A stretch of 43,375 nt of DNA from Plicaturopsis crispa FD-325 SS-3 (Eukaryota; Basidiomycota; Agaricomycetes; Amylocorticiales; Amylocorticiaceae): the NCBI GenBank assembly GCA_000827205.1, contig KN832575.1:237776-281150 (forward strand), in the 5' to 3' direction. Positions 21,591-33,900 of this stretch are shown here, piece by piece (position 1 is the first letter of the stretch; the number at the start of each line of letters is the position of its first letter). The translations under genes were made by a program, and so were the position numbers. Below the pieces are notes generated by a model. It did not search any database and was not told where the DNA came from. It worked only from the letters and a program-made list of their open reading frames with translations.

Positions 21591-23657
21591 TTTGGCGAGA
21601 GGCGGTAGAGATGGGGATGGTGTAAAGACAAGTTTAGGCTCGTGAAAGCTGCATCCTTAAATATTGTGCAGCGGGCGCTGACCGATCCTCCGTCAGCAAA
21701 GGCGGGCTTTTGAGGCGCTAGCAAGGAGGTCAGCACTTAGCAAACCCTGCAAGGAAGCAGCAATGCCATTTTCGGGTGATCCACTGAGGCAACAATGAGA
21801 GGGAGGGTGAAGCGGATGTCGGCCGAGAAGACGCTTGGTATTGCTATCGTGGAGGTTAAAGCAATTCACGCAGGATCATCGCTTGTCTAGTACTGACTTG
21901 GCGCAGCAGGAATGCATGCGGTATCAGGATGAGAGGGCCGCTGCCTTCCTAGCGGGTCATATATTACCTACTGTGAAGCAAAGTATGTCAGGTACGTTCA
22001 CGAGATGGAAGCCAGTGAATACGAATACCTCATCGTTACTGACCGAGCGAAATTCTATATATCTTGACTCTCCATTGATATCGGGACGTACATAGCTCAG
22101 GCCCAGGGATAGGAACAGGACATCATCGTGTGTTGGGACGGACGGCGACCTGGATTGAAGCAGGTCTATTCAAGAATCAGGCAACAAAGTAATATAATGC
22201 GCACCACGACTTGTACATGTGGTGATCCCAGTGACAGGTGTACCTAATCCTAAGGGCAGGGCATCTTTAGGGTTGGTGATTAACTTTGCGCTGGCGGTGA
22301 GGTCTGTGCTTCGTCAGGCTACGACGACACCGGTCAAATAGCCACTAAAGGTAGCCAATGGTGGGTGCAGAGCAACCCTTTGTCATGCTCTCCCGTGCAG
22401 ACGCTATAGACGACCATGCAAGTGAGTACAATAGAAAGACTGCACACATACTAGATATGACGTCTAGATAGCAGCAACTACAATATACGCATGGTTTGAC
22501 TTTCCGCGGTTAACCTTCAGCGGTTTCCGGCCAGCGGCCAAGAAAATGGCCGCCATTTGTGCCAGAATTCGCTCTTGGCCTCTCACCAGAATCGTTATCT
22601 GTTGAGATTCGACGTAAGAGGCTCGGAAGGAAGCATACTACGAGGGGGCCGCACCTGCATGTCGGTCGCATAGTCCAATGCGCCGGGAGGTCCCCCACTG
22701 GGATGTGGTGGGCTCTGGCCGCGAGGCGTGGGCCCGGGATGTCTCGTGCTGCTGAAGTTGTATCGAGGCACGCGTAGGCAGCGAGTATGCCGATGTCAAT
22801 GAGGAGCCACAGATAGTGTGACGCAGCAGTGGATCGGCGCTTCGCCAAGATCTAGACAAAGTATGGCTCTACGAGTCACTAATCTGTCAGCCATGGAGAA
22901 TCATGCGTAAGTAGCAAAGCAGGGCTCGCGTCTAGCCGTCTTCTGTCGAAAGAGTAATGCATTTTGAGGCAGTACGATTATCGTAGAGAGACATCTACCA
23001 ACCACTGGAGTCGACGGTATATACCCTGTTTTTTTCGTTGGTTATGGCTTTGTATTTCTGGCGCGCCTCCGATCGTCGCTTTGGAGAAGTGTACTATACC
23101 GCCTCGCTACCGATTATGACGCCCGTAGACGCGAGAATAAGCGTTTAGAGCTGACGCCGCCTTGTCTGAACGTCTGCCATTGTTTTCTGAGCATCGGTGA
23201 GTATTTGCGAGAGCCTTGTATCGTCTCCGGAAGTCGCGATGCCGAAAATGTGAAATGCGATTCTGGCTAGCGATGACGGCGCGAGTCTTGACAGACACAC
23301 TCGCATCTGTGCAGTGCGGGACGCAACCTTGATTTGTAGACTGTGGTACATAAAAGATTGAGAACATGGAAGTTGAGAACGAGACGTGAAACCGAGCAAA
23401 CAGACAAAGTATGATCCCTGAAAACAAACAACCATCAACAACCAATCGCAAGTGTCTCTTTTCGGCCAAATTCCAGATTCAGGAATCAGAGGAAAGAACT
23501 TGATAAACAAGTCCTTCGCAGCGCGAGGGCACGACACAGCACTGATGGAAATACGGGCACTTCCTCGAGAGGCTCAATATGTTATATAGCATGGCAAAAA
23601 TGAGAACACGAGACATGATCGAGGATATAATCCGAATGACGACAGCTATGCCAGGCC
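21591..23657. other. gene-free interval upstream of the amine oxidase
   Basis: About 2 kb lies between two minus-strand genes. Short frames on both strands overlap and have no recognisable domain or consistent splicing. The stretch next to 21590 should contain the amine oxidase promoter (AT-rich AAATATTG near 21657). I see no tRNA, no transposon ends and no strong repeats. Confidence 0.5.
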
Positions 23658-25541
23658 TCAGGGCTTTCGCTTCACGAATGCGTGTACCGGTTTGCCCACG
23701 TACGCCGGAGTGAAATAGTCTCGGAACTTGATATCGTCGACACTAGTACATATATGAATCAGATTGGTTCGGACTCAAACAAGCAGATGCATCACGTACG
23801 TTGCACCGTCGAGCGTCAGCTCCAGCTTCCGGAAGACATTCGCGAGCAGTATATACAGCTCGCACCAGGCCAAACTAGCGAGAGATGAGCACGCTGGGCA
23901 GCGGTGTTAGAGCTACGCGAAACATACTTGATGCCTATGCAGCTCCTCGGGCCTTTCGAGAACGCAACGAGGTGTGGCTCTAATTCCTTCGCATTGGGGC
24001 CAAGCCATCGTTCCGGGTCGAAGGAGAACGGGTCCGAAAAGATATCCGAGTTGTTGTGTATGAATGTCACTCCCATAGATACAACGGTCTGTGGAAGCAT
24101 CCGAGTCGTCAATATCACGCATACACGATTGTAATCCTTTGAAGAACATACACCAGAGGGAATGTGACATCCGAGTATTTCGAGGGCGGAGGGTCCTACT
24201 ATGCGTGGGAGCGGTGTCGCCACGCCATGCGACATCCTGAGGGCCTCTTTTATCACAGCCGTCTATGTACCATATATCAACAGAGCGTGGAACGTGATGT
24301 GGTGCCATGACTCACGAGATAAGGCAGCTTTTCTAGTGCTTCAAATTCTACCGGGACGTCCTGGTCCGGCCAAACTTCGACCAGCTCTCGAGCTAGCTTG
24401 ATCCATATGGAAGTGTTTGTGAGAATGTGCAGAGACGCGACGATGCAGGCGTTTCCGACGGTGAGGCTGCCCGCAAAGGCGAGAGACTGTGCCTCGTCGA
24501 GGAGCGCAAGATGCGACGGAGCTTCCTGGAGTCCTTTAGTAGGTCGGGCCAGAAGGTGGTGATATATAGACTCGTGCTCCAAGTCCTGCAGCGAGTCTGG
24601 ATCGGCTGTCACAATCGCCACCTGCGTAGAAAGCGCCTGGCGGAGGTCGGACAGCCCTTTCTGCGATTCGGGGAGCATCCAAGAAGGCAAAGATGCGAGC
24701 AATCGCAGGAAAGGAAAGTGTTTATATATCCATATCATCACCGACGTTGTAGACTCCATGCTGACGAGCACGCGGTGGCTAAAATTAGGGTGTTCAAGAG
24801 CGTCGAATGATTGGGAAAAGCAGTAAGACATGATGACATCCAGAGAGGTGGAGCGGAAGGCCATGTAGAGGTTGGCGGGTACGTTCGAGGTCTCAAAAGA
24901 CGTGAGGCGTGAGATGAGCTTATCCGCCTGCATAACGACGATGAGCCTACGGGCAGAGAAACAAGAGCAGGAATGCAGACCTTGTCTTGAATAACAGTTT
25001 CAAGTTTGAGAATCGCACGGCGCGAAAACAAGGGACTCAAGGTATCCTTTAAAGCTTTCGCAGTCGGCCAGTCTGGTGTACCAAATAAAGAGCTATTGGC
25101 CTGGAAAGCATCGTACAACCTTCGATCTTTTTCCAGCCTAGAGCTCCGAGAGTATATTGCATAGTATGCACGAGGATCGCTGAAGTGAACCTATGTTGAC
25201 ACCCTTAGCAGACGAGATTAGAAAGTTGTCAAAAAGGCTCAGCATACCTCATTGGGTCCTATTCGTACGATAGGGCCTATTGCGACATTGTTATGTTAGC
25301 ATGGGGAGAATGGAATGTGATTGACACAGGGATGTGTACCATAGACCGCATGTAGCGCTTCGAGATGCTCGACAAGTTTACCCCCCTGACATATATTATA
25401 GTATGCAGTATACCAGCCGCTGGCTGCAGCAAGCAACGGTCCTGGGAGTTTACGCAGGGGATGAAAGACCAAGCGTTGAGCTGCGATAACGGCCAAGAAG
25501 ACAAAAAATACGCAAAGTGCAGGCTGGATGAACATTTCCAA
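23658..25541 (-). CDS. cytochrome P450 monooxygenase
   Basis: This membrane-anchored haem-thiolate oxygenase needs a P450 reductase partner. Eight exons (25541-25340, 25276-25248, 25190-24981, 24927-24316, 24262-24152, 24088-23928, 23874-23800, 23742-23658) give 494 residues, a normal fungal length. An N-terminal hydrophobic anchor (about residues 5-22) precedes the Pro-rich hinge HPLRKLPGP. Further motifs are PIVRIGPNEVHF, the I-helix AGSLT near residue 299, the K-helix ExxR (EALR, 357-360), FDPERW and the haem loop FSKGPRSCIG with Cys438 as ligand. All diagnostic residues are present, so the enzyme should be active. The sequence resembles the large fungal group that includes trichodiene-oxygenase-like enzymes, but the substrate cannot be inferred. 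It lies 2 kb from the amine oxidase on the same strand. Confidence 0.95.
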
Positions 25542-26464
25542 GGAACGACTTGGGCCGCACCGATCTTGCGCAATTTCTGGGGCGTCTCATATAAGTGGTG
25601 TCACCGCGTCGTTCAGCGCCTTTGGGTCACGTCCGCCAAGGGACGATCTTGCGTCTGTGTAAGTAGACTGTGTAAGTCCATTGGTAGGCAGAAGCGTAAA
25701 AGCAGACCCACCTTTCTAACTCACATTCAAGTCAAGCCCAGTCACTGATTGGGGTATCTATATCCTGAATTCAAGAGCCCAGGTCACAGGGCTGAGTGTA
25801 CCATTACGTGCGCGTGCTTCAAGCTTCAAGTTTGTACCGTTTTGAGACCATAGTTGTGGTGCTCTGCGGCACATTTACATTGGCTTGGTATCATGGCAAT
25901 GCCGATATCGCGAGCATAGCAAGATGCAAGAAAATCAGAAGGATGAATTTGTGACTGGCAGGCCCACAGCAGTCGTTCAAGTTGACGGACAAAGTACAGA
26001 AATTGGCGGCCGACGCCACGTGCGTTCGGCGACGCGTTGCAACTTCAACTTCAACTTGGAGCTCGGTCTTCGGAGTACTTCAGCTTCAAGAGCCTTTCTT
26101 CCTCGTAGCGACTCTCAGCAGTGCCGTCCTGTCCTCCTCGTTGTCACAGACTGCAAGATGTCTGGGAAGACGCTCAGCAATGGAACTCTCGGTCTGCGAT
26201 TTATGCAGAATGCGCGTTCGAAGCAGACGACCCAGGTAGAGGCCGACAGGGCCAAAGTCAAGGATGACGGAGAGTGGGGAGTCACCGAAGAAATCCGGGA
26301 GGCGTGGGGCATAGGCTCCAGCTCGAAACCACCATCGTGCGTACAGATCCATGATATCGCCATTATAACGAATTTCAATCGGAATCATTTTTAGGCAAAC
26401 CGTCTCTTACGAAACTTCGTACTTGCCGTTCTTATTTCCCTCTCTCCCTGGGTCCTCTTCGGAT
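25542..26464. other. intergenic region between divergent genes
   Basis: This interval of about 920 bp separates the P450 (minus) from the small Lys-rich gene (plus) and should contain both promoters. Open frames present on both strands overlap each other and show no domain. Nothing else is supported. Confidence 0.55.
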
Positions 26465-27052
26465 ATGCCCCCTGAATCGAGCAAGCCGAAAGGCCGCAGA
26501 AATTTCAATAAGAAAGGTCAAGAAGTTGAGCCGAAGGTAAGTAAAGCTCGTTCAGCGCAGAAAAGATACACATTCCTGACAGTCGGGGCGTTCAATCCAT
26601 AGGTCGCAGAAACTGAGGCGCCCGCACCACCTGGTAAGCCGCCGCAGGATGGTTTATCGAACGCTTCTAGCGCGTCGCGCCGTCCTACATCAATATCAGG
26701 GTCATCGCTGAACGCGATACCAACCGCACGGATGTCGAAACCTACGAAGGACCCATCGAAAACCGCGAAAAGTATCATCCACGATATTAGTGGCGTCGGG
26801 ACCGATTTGCGGCGTCCGACTCCGAAATCCAACACCTTCATGAAACCTTCTGGGGTTGATGAACCAGCCGCTGCCCGACAATTGGCAGGCAACACCATCC
26901 CGACAGACGACGAGATCAAGTTGTCTGCGGATGGCAATGCTCCTTCTCTCGGTGCCGCCAGCCGTGGTAACCGTAAACGCGACAGGGACAGTGCAGCAGG
27001 ACGATCTGACGTGGACGGGAAGCGTAAAAAGAAAAAGAAAGGCGCGGAATGA
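26465..27052 (+). CDS. small lysine-rich protein, family unknown
   Basis: Two exons (26465-26536 and 26603-27052) joined in phase 0 by a 66-nt intron give about 173 residues. The protein starts MPPESSKPKGRRNFNKKGQE and ends with a basic tail GKRKKKKKGAE, probably a nuclear localisation signal. The middle is Pro/Ser-rich and disordered, with IIHDISGVGTDLRRP and a TIPTDDEIKLS segment. Composition suggests a nuclear or nucleolar protein. No domain was recognised, so the function is unknown. Confidence 0.65.
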
Positions 27053-27595
27053 TCAGGCCTCGACCCTCTACTTCTAGTGTTCACTAATTTATCTTTGCAT
27101 GTGGCGTGTACCTTCAGAGCTGATCGTTAGCAATATTAGGATCTCTTCAGTCGGATCGTCGTGCATCTTGATTGCCAGGCTTGCGATGGAACGTTAATGT
27201 TGAACGATGAAGATTAAACACCTCGCGCATCCGAGCCTGCGCCGCTTGACTTGCGGATCTCATCCTCGTGGTACAGATAACACTTCGTTCAGGAATCACC
27301 GTATCTTTGCATTGTGCATAGGTGGTACACATGTATCCATAAATCAACCCCGAATCATTGTGAGTAAAAGATCCCCCCTTCCATGGTACGAGCTGTAATG
27401 AAATAACGCCGCCACTAAAGGAACCGCTGAACTCCGCCCTGCACCACCTAGACCATCACCGACGCACGGTCGACGGGCGAAACAGAGCGTCGATTGCCTA
27501 TTCCGTTGAGCATGTTGTAGCCATCATGGAAATCGAGGGCAGCTTAATACAAAGCAGCTACACGTGTCGTTCGCGGTTCTCCCGAAAGCCCGCCA
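27053..27595. other. convergent 3' region
   Basis: This 543-bp stretch separates the 3' ends of two convergent genes of unknown function. No coding frame, RNA gene or repeat is supported. Confidence 0.55.
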
Positions 27596-29000
27596 TTATT
27601 TAATTTCCATGGACTCCGACTGGGCGCTCGAGATCATATCGTTGGAATGAGCTGATGACAGGAGGTCGGAGGTAGGGGCCGCTTCCGCGACAGACTGAAA
27701 CAAAGGAGAGGTGACTTGGTTGGCGACCACGAGTCCATGGCCCGGCGTGATATCCGTGTTGGGCAGTGTGTTTTGTACTGCAGGGAGTTCCACAGAAGAC
27801 GCGTCGGCCTCGCAGTTTGTGGGGCCATCGTCCAAGGAGGTCATGGGGTTGAGGAGGTTTTCCAAGTCGGGCCTGATTATCATGGGCCGCAATGGCGGAG
27901 TGGCCTTGTACAGGTCCCTTCGAGCGTGACGTCGGCAGATTTTTGAAATAGAATCACGGGCCTCCAGCTGGATGTCGGGTTTCGAAATGGAGTTGCGTCT
28001 TGACACGCCTTCGGCAGGCAGAGCCTGAGCAGGAACGTTCTTCGGTACGTCTCTCCTTGCAATAGTGGCACCGCCCAAAATAGCTTTGGGTCCCAGGGAG
28101 ATGGCGTCGACGCAGTGGATCAAGTTGGCAACATCGGGTCGAACTCGAGGTAGTGGTCGAGAAGTAACGCAGTGTGTGTTGTGGGTAGGTTTGAAAAAGA
28201 CTGGACCTCGGCGTTCCGCAGGTGTCATATCTGTCAAGTCACCGAACCAATCCAAGGGTCCGAAATCAGCAGCATTTCCAGAGCGAGCTGCAACGTGGAT
28301 AGACATAGGCACCAGCGCGTAGGTTTTGGTACTGATCCCGCCACGGCCACGAGTAAAACGAGCACGGGACGCTATATTGCGAACTTGGTTGTCCGCTAAG
28401 TCTATGAATGAGAACCATTAGATACGAGGACCGCAATGAAAAGCGAGTTGGCTAACCTTTCTCATCGGGATCCATCTGACGCCACCGAGGACGACCAACG
28501 AGGTTTTCATCGACGGTCTGCGTAGAGTGGCCGGATCGATTCGCCTTGTTATTCTTGATCGACGTCAACTTCCTCGCAGTTTCTTCGTGCCCGACCGAGA
28601 CCTGGTACCCGATAGACCCATCTGAGTCTTCATCCCCATCATAGTCAGAGGAATGGAAGCCGCTGTCAGCACTGGGAAGGGAACGGAAAGTGACCCTCTG
28701 ATCGCCTGAAGCAGCTCGACGAGCATCGCCCTGGTCTTCCGGGACGCTGGCATCCGTATGCCATTGGTTGAGAGTGGGTTGAGCGAGAGGACGCAGCACC
28801 ATCGCAGTTATCCCCTCCGAGACCACTTTGGCGACACCCGGAGAGGGCGGATCCTGACGGACAGTGTCAGTCAAAAGCACCAGATGAATTAGACAATCTT
28901 GATAACCGACCTGTGAGGAGAAACGTACTTCTGAGACAGTTGGTGGCGTACGGGGCTGGGTGGGCGTTGGGTTCGTACTCATAGAAAGGAGCATGGTCAA
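27596..29000 (-). CDS. hypothetical protein, disordered, family unknown
   Basis: Exons 29000-28929, 28853-28457 and 28401-27596 join in frame and give roughly 424 residues. The first intron (75 nt, GTACGT...CAG) is also open in frame, so it might be retained. A second ATG at 28982 (MSTNPTPTQP) is an alternative start. The protein is Ser/Asp-rich with SADSGFHSSDYDGDEDSDGS, an ARFTRGRGG patch and MTPAERRGPVFFKPTHNTH. It ends SSAQSESMEIK. No catalytic domain or membrane segment is seen. Codon use and clean splicing support a real gene. A TATA box stands 43 bp upstream of the first ATG. Confidence 0.65.
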
Positions 29001-31262
29001 GAGCAGGCGCTCGAACGGGAGGATATAAGGAGTCGGAGAGCGTTTATATAGCTTTGGGCGGCCTAGTAGTAACCCATAATGGTATACTGGAAGAGATCAT
29101 TGTCCACATCGAAGCGCGTTTCAGAGGTCACTCACTGCGTCATTGTTGCTGGATGGTCCATGCATCAACCGGAGATATCCACGTGCATCGTTGAAAAAGC
29201 CTCGTCGCCTGTTGTTTTGACCGTCAACGCAAAACGTTTGCAAAGTATGCCATGAATTTGATGGCCACGGTCCCAGCAAAACGGAATCGGGGCGCAGGCG
29301 CCACTCCAGTGGGTATCGTACGCAAGTTTTATCTTGGAAGGCAAAGCATTGGATAAGTGGGCATTTTGTGCTGAATTGAAAGAAGAAAAAACACGACATA
29401 CAGGTGTACCAAACTGCAATTACAACGCGATTTTGCCGTGTGATCGGTACAGACTCTTGCTTGTCTCATATTTAGCAGTCGGTAATTCTGAAGCCACCGG
29501 TCCCTTTGCGATTGGAACCAAGTCCCGGAGACAAGCGAAACACAGGGAATAGGGAGAAGAGAATAAGGCATATGACCGAAGACACCAAGGTGAGAACATC
29601 GAAGAGAAGCACCAATGCAGGAACCTCGCCCCTCCTGCATACTGCCTCCATATCCGATGTCTGATGGTCGATTGGATTAACGACTGCGATACACGTTGGG
29701 CACGCACGACGTCCATCAAATGAATGGCCACAAACATCTATCTCATTGAATGAAACACCATGACAAACATGGTGGCAATTAACGGAGGTCCAAGACGAAA
29801 GGGCGAAACATACAGGAAACGGAGAAAACATACCGAGGAGTCGTCAATCCCAGTGGGGTTGACAGCACTGACAGTGACAGCACAGCGAACGTCGCGGGCT
29901 TTCTACGCGAATACCCGTTGCAGGTTCCAACAGAAGAGGGACGGCCGAAGATGGACCAGAAGTTGCGACGTGCGTGGACTCAGAGCGTCGCCCGGCGTTT
30001 AAACAAAGCGCTGATTCATGTGGCGGAATCCTTCCGCACTCCGCAGGCACGGGAAGGAAGGGGGCAATGAAGACGTCGGATCGAATGCGCGACACGTCGA
30101 CCTAGGTATACATAAGTGTGCGTGTGTGAGCATTGCGCAAACGGGGCGAGAAGAGCTGTAGAGACTATGACGTGGGCTTGGCGAACCACGGAGGACATGG
30201 GACGAGTGTGCTGCTACCGCTTACCGCGTCCGAGGGGAAGGATTCAAGGAAACATGAAATCCACGCGCGATTGGCGATGTCCATGTCCGATGTTAGCCGG
30301 GATGATAATCTCATGGCGAGACCAGCTCTGATTGGGGGTCGCAGTGAATGGCAGTGAGAGATCTAGTGCAGTCGATGTGTATCGTTAAACTCTACACAGG
30401 GACAAGGAACAGAACTCGTGCGCTAACCTTTCTGTGCACGCACTTGCTCAGTCCGGAAGCATGAGCGGGGGAACCGTACTCGAGTTTGATATCCCAAGTC
30501 GCCGAGACATCCTGAGTATGTAAGTCTATTAGTATACACCCAGAACGAGAAAGAAGATTGCGTACCGAGAATCTTCGTGTTACGCACTGGGGCAAGAAGA
30601 CGATCATGACAAGAATCAGAGCCAATACAGTACGTAGTGCGCATGTGGACCGATGCAGATTAAATATCCAGACCTGCAGACCATGCCGGATCGGAGCTTA
30701 TGCCAAATCCTGATCACCGCAGGGTAAGATTTCTTGACACCGCGTTGAAGCCGAAAGTAATGAAAGCGCGAGGCAGACATGGGCACCAGTGCTGGAACGT
30801 GTGGATCTGGCTACTAGGGTGAGTAGAATGTAGATGGTTTTTCATGCGCGAGCTCTATGTTTGTGTGCCGAATCGTCCTGTTTTGAAGGGGAAACATTGA
30901 AGCTAAACTGTCAGGAGCTGCACCGAGGTAAAGAGACGCACCTATACATACGACACGGAGGTACATACTGTAATTTGACGATCGTCCCAATATGACAAAC
31001 GCTAGGACGAAAGGCGGCCAGGAAGTTGAATAAGGACAACCCTATGCTCCTCGTCCAGAGTCACAAGACCGTAAATGAGGAGGTACTTCCTTGTTTTCCG
31101 CTGCTAAGCACGGCCCGGTCAACTCGTTCTTCTGCTGTGGGTCCAAGGGGGTGCGCTAGACGGTGATAGTTGATAATCGTGCGCGGTTAATTACATCTAC
31201 ATATATACAGAGTCAGAGTGAGCTAGTGCAGGACCCCCGACAACCACCCAGAATGTGTGTTT
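29001..31262. other. gene-poor interval
   Basis: Only short frames on both strands are present. The most protein-like is a minus-strand stretch at about 29472-29831 with a hydrophobic segment (VPALVLLFDVLTLVSSVI) after a Cys/His-rich part. Neighbouring exons cannot be fixed, so I do not call it. No RNA gene or repeat was recognised. Confidence 0.45.
29043..29050 (-). promoter_or_regulatory. TATA box (TATATAAA) of the 27.6-29.0 kb gene
   Basis: TATATAAA lies on the minus strand 43-50 bp before the ATG at 29000 (61-68 bp before the ATG at 28982). That spacing implies a very short 5' UTR and favours the second ATG as start. Confidence 0.5.
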
Positions 31263-31266
31263 TCAG

Positions 31267-31570
31267 TTCGGATGCGAAACGGCGCGTAGCGCCGGAGGTC
31301 TCTTCAAATTCGGATGCCAAATGGCCAAATTTTGGTCCAAGGTTTGTGCAAATTTTCGGATGCAAGACGCGACGAGGTGAAGGTCTGTGCAAGTTCGGAT
31401 GTTAGATTTTGGTCGAGATCAGGCTGTGCCGCTGTGGCGGGGGATTTTTTGTATTAAATACCCCTGATATAGACAAATTTACACCATATCAAGCACTATG
31501 TATGTGTCATTTTTCGGATGCGAACTTGGCTTTGGCAGGGGTATAACCGATTTTCGGATGCGAACGGCGT
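31267..31570 (+). repeat. dispersed TTCGGATG words, six copies in 300 bp
   Basis: TTCGGATG occurs at about 31267, 31309, 31355, 31394, 31513 and 31553. Four of these extend to TTCGGATGC(G/C/A)AA. The 5'-most is followed by the inverted repeat GGCGC-GTA-GCGCC. Spacing is irregular (39-119 bp), so this is not a simple tandem repeat. It looks like binding-site clustering or the end of a mobile element. Confidence 0.75.
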
Positions 31571-31762
31571 CTGGGAGGGCAGGTCCCATTCGGGTGTTGA
31601 CCCCCTCAGAAAAAACATACATTCTGGGTGGTTGTCGGGGGTCCTGCTAGTGCGAGAGCCTCTGGAAGCATGAAATGATGTAGAACTGCCCCGTTTGCTG
31701 GCCCGCAAGGTACTCGAATCAGGAAAGTACAGTGTGGTGGCCGGGCGCGCGATCTCAAACGA
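31331..31762 (+). repeat. 432-bp direct repeat, left copy (abuts gap)
   Basis: Identical line by line to 31931-32362. It ends exactly at the first N. See the gap entry for interpretation. Confidence 0.95.
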
Positions 31763-31930
31763 NNNNNNNNNNNNNNNNNNNNNNNNNNNNNNNNNNNNNN
31801 NNNNNNNNNNNNNNNNNNNNNNNNNNNNNNNNNNNNNNNNNNNNNNNNNNNNNNNNNNNNNNNNNNNNNNNNNNNNNNNNNNNNNNNNNNNNNNNNNNNN
31901 NNNNNNNNNNNNNNNNNNNNNNNNNNNNNN
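31763..31930. other. assembly gap, 168 N
   Basis: A run of N is bordered on both sides by the two copies of the 432-bp sequence. The left contig ends with the same bases with which the right contig begins. Confidence 0.99.
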
Positions 31931-32362
31931 TTTGGTCCAAGGTTTGTGCAAATTTTCGGATGCAAGACGCGACGAGGTGAAGGTCTGTGCAAGTTCGGAT
32001 GTTAGATTTTGGTCGAGATCAGGCTGTGCCGCTGTGGCGGGGGATTTTTTGTATTAAATACCCCTGATATAGACAAATTTACACCATATCAAGCACTATG
32101 TATGTGTCATTTTTCGGATGCGAACTTGGCTTTGGCAGGGGTATAACCGATTTTCGGATGCGAACGGCGTCTGGGAGGGCAGGTCCCATTCGGGTGTTGA
32201 CCCCCTCAGAAAAAACATACATTCTGGGTGGTTGTCGGGGGTCCTGCTAGTGCGAGAGCCTCTGGAAGCATGAAATGATGTAGAACTGCCCCGTTTGCTG
32301 GCCCGCAAGGTACTCGAATCAGGAAAGTACAGTGTGGTGGCCGGGCGCGCGATCTCAAACGA
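31931..32362 (+). repeat. 432-bp direct repeat, right copy (starts at gap)
   Basis: Identical to 31331-31762 at an offset of exactly 600. The copy begins at the first base after the gap, and unique sequence follows from 32363. Confidence 0.95.
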
Positions 32363-32968
32363 TGACAATAACTCTGACGACGCTCGGAGCAGGGCTGGTC
32401 CTGGTTTCCTCCGCGAACGAAGCGGTAGGCACGGAAAGCTGATACAGGGAGATCCAAGCCAGATCATCTGCAAGGACGCGATCTGTCGCTTCCATTTTGA
32501 GCATTTCGGACGGCTTTTGAACAGGCGTTTGCCATATCAAAGGAAGAGCAAACGACGGGGACTCGGCTCGAGCAAGCCTCGAGGCCCTGCGTATATACGC
32601 CAGAAGCAGGAGAGGAGACGGACTTGCAGCTACTTGCAGGCGTTGCCATCTCATTTTTGCCACGTAAGTGCAATCCTGACAGTTGAAGCGAAGGGACGGC
32701 GGACGGTCGGAACAGAAATTATGGCAAGGCGCTTTGTTATTTGATGTGCTCCTGAACCGCGCGGGGACGCAACGAATTCGCGGTAAACTTATATAAGTGG
32801 CTTTCTTCCTTTCCCCAACTTCTTCGCTGTTTTTTTCCGTGTCCCCTGGCCGATCCTGTCCTTTTCAAGTCGCTCGTCCGGACTTCGATTTTCGCAGCGT
32901 ATATAAGTACCCACGAAGTCCATAGAAACAACACACACACAGCACGATATACGCCCAATTTTACACCC
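32363..32968. other. intergenic region with promoter of the Pro-rich gene
   Basis: A plus-strand frame continues from the duplicated block to 32744 (Arg-rich, no domain) and is not convincing. The last 180 bp contain two TATATAAG words (near 32789 and at 32900) on the plus strand and a pyrimidine-rich stretch, fitting the promoter of the next gene. Confidence 0.5.
32900..32907 (+). promoter_or_regulatory. TATA box (TATATAAG) of the Pro-rich gene
   Basis: TATATAAG lies 62-69 bp before the ATG at 32969, followed by an ACACACACAGC stretch near the expected start site. Confidence 0.55.
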
Positions 32969-33900
32969 ATGACCAGCTATCCTCTCCGACCCGTTCAGCT
33001 TCAGGATCCATCGCCGTCGCCGTCGCCCAGTGCCACGCCGCCCGGTGATCGTCCTACTCCGCCGTACGATCAGAGGGGACACCCGCGCAACCAGGCGCCC
33101 CACCCTATGCCCAGCATGTCGCGTACGAGACGCCCGTTGTCTCCTAGCTCTCTACGCGGTACGTCACTTTACACCCTCACAGCTCACGCCACTCAATCTA
33201 CGCAGACGTCAATCTGACCCGGGATAACGAAATCCAACCCGGACGATATCCGCCGCCGCCGACAGGGCATGAGCTCATGGCCATGTTCCCTCCCAAGGCT
33301 CCTGCGACGTTCCCGGAGACGGGGCCGACGAGTGCTTATTTTGCACGGCAGGAGCGCGCCTTCTTCGCTCATGGTGGCAAGGAGATCATCCGCGTCCGTG
33401 TCGATATTGACATGGACCCGCGCGCGGACGGGATCATCCATAACGGCAAGGGAAAGGGTCGTGACACTGGGGATGGCGTTCCCAACCCGTCATGGCCAGC
33501 CCAGCAGCAGCAACATGGCCCCATGCCCCCACAGACACGTCCCCCTCCCGGCGCGCCACTACCCTACCCTTCTCTAAACTCCCGCCAGCCTCGCGGCCAT
33601 TCTGGCGCGCCAAACTCGCTCGTCCCCATGAACGTCTACCCCCAGCAGCAACCCCACCATCCTCCGCAAAGTCTCCCACCGCCTCCACAACCCCATCCAA
33701 CGCCGGCGCATCCTGCCCACGACATGCGCTCGCCACCGCATGACGCACGTATGGCGCCGCCGCCCGATGCGCGCATGGCTCCACCCGCCGACTATTCACC
33801 TGAGGAATTCCGCGATGATGAAGCGTGGCGTCGTCCGATGCCTTATGCCGAGCGCAGGAGAGCGGGGAAGCACACTCGGCGTGTTGTCGTGCGGAATTAG
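32969..33900 (+). CDS. proline/glutamine-rich protein, family unknown
   Basis: Exons 32969-33158 and 33206-33900 are joined by a 47-nt intron (GTACGT...CGCAG) in phase 1 and give about 294 residues. The N-terminal part is Pro/Ser-rich. After the junction comes the most ordered-looking segment: NEIQPGRYPPPPTGHELMAM, FPETGPTSAYFARQERAFF and KEIIRVRVDIDMD, which is likely the conserved core. The rest is Pro/Gln/His-rich with a short repeat (DARMAPPPDARMAPPAD) and a basic end GKHTRRVVVRN. No enzymatic domain, signal peptide or membrane helix is visible. The TATA box, clean splicing and one long frame support a real gene. Confidence 0.75.

Noticed and set aside
22510-22848. 112-codon minus frame with a hydrophobic start
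   Set aside because: Frame extends without splice logic, overlaps other frames, and the C-terminal half is low-complexity.
31331-32362. True tandem duplication with a gap in the middle
   Set aside because: Exact identity of the block ending at the gap with the block starting after it is better explained by unmerged overlapping contigs; still testable.
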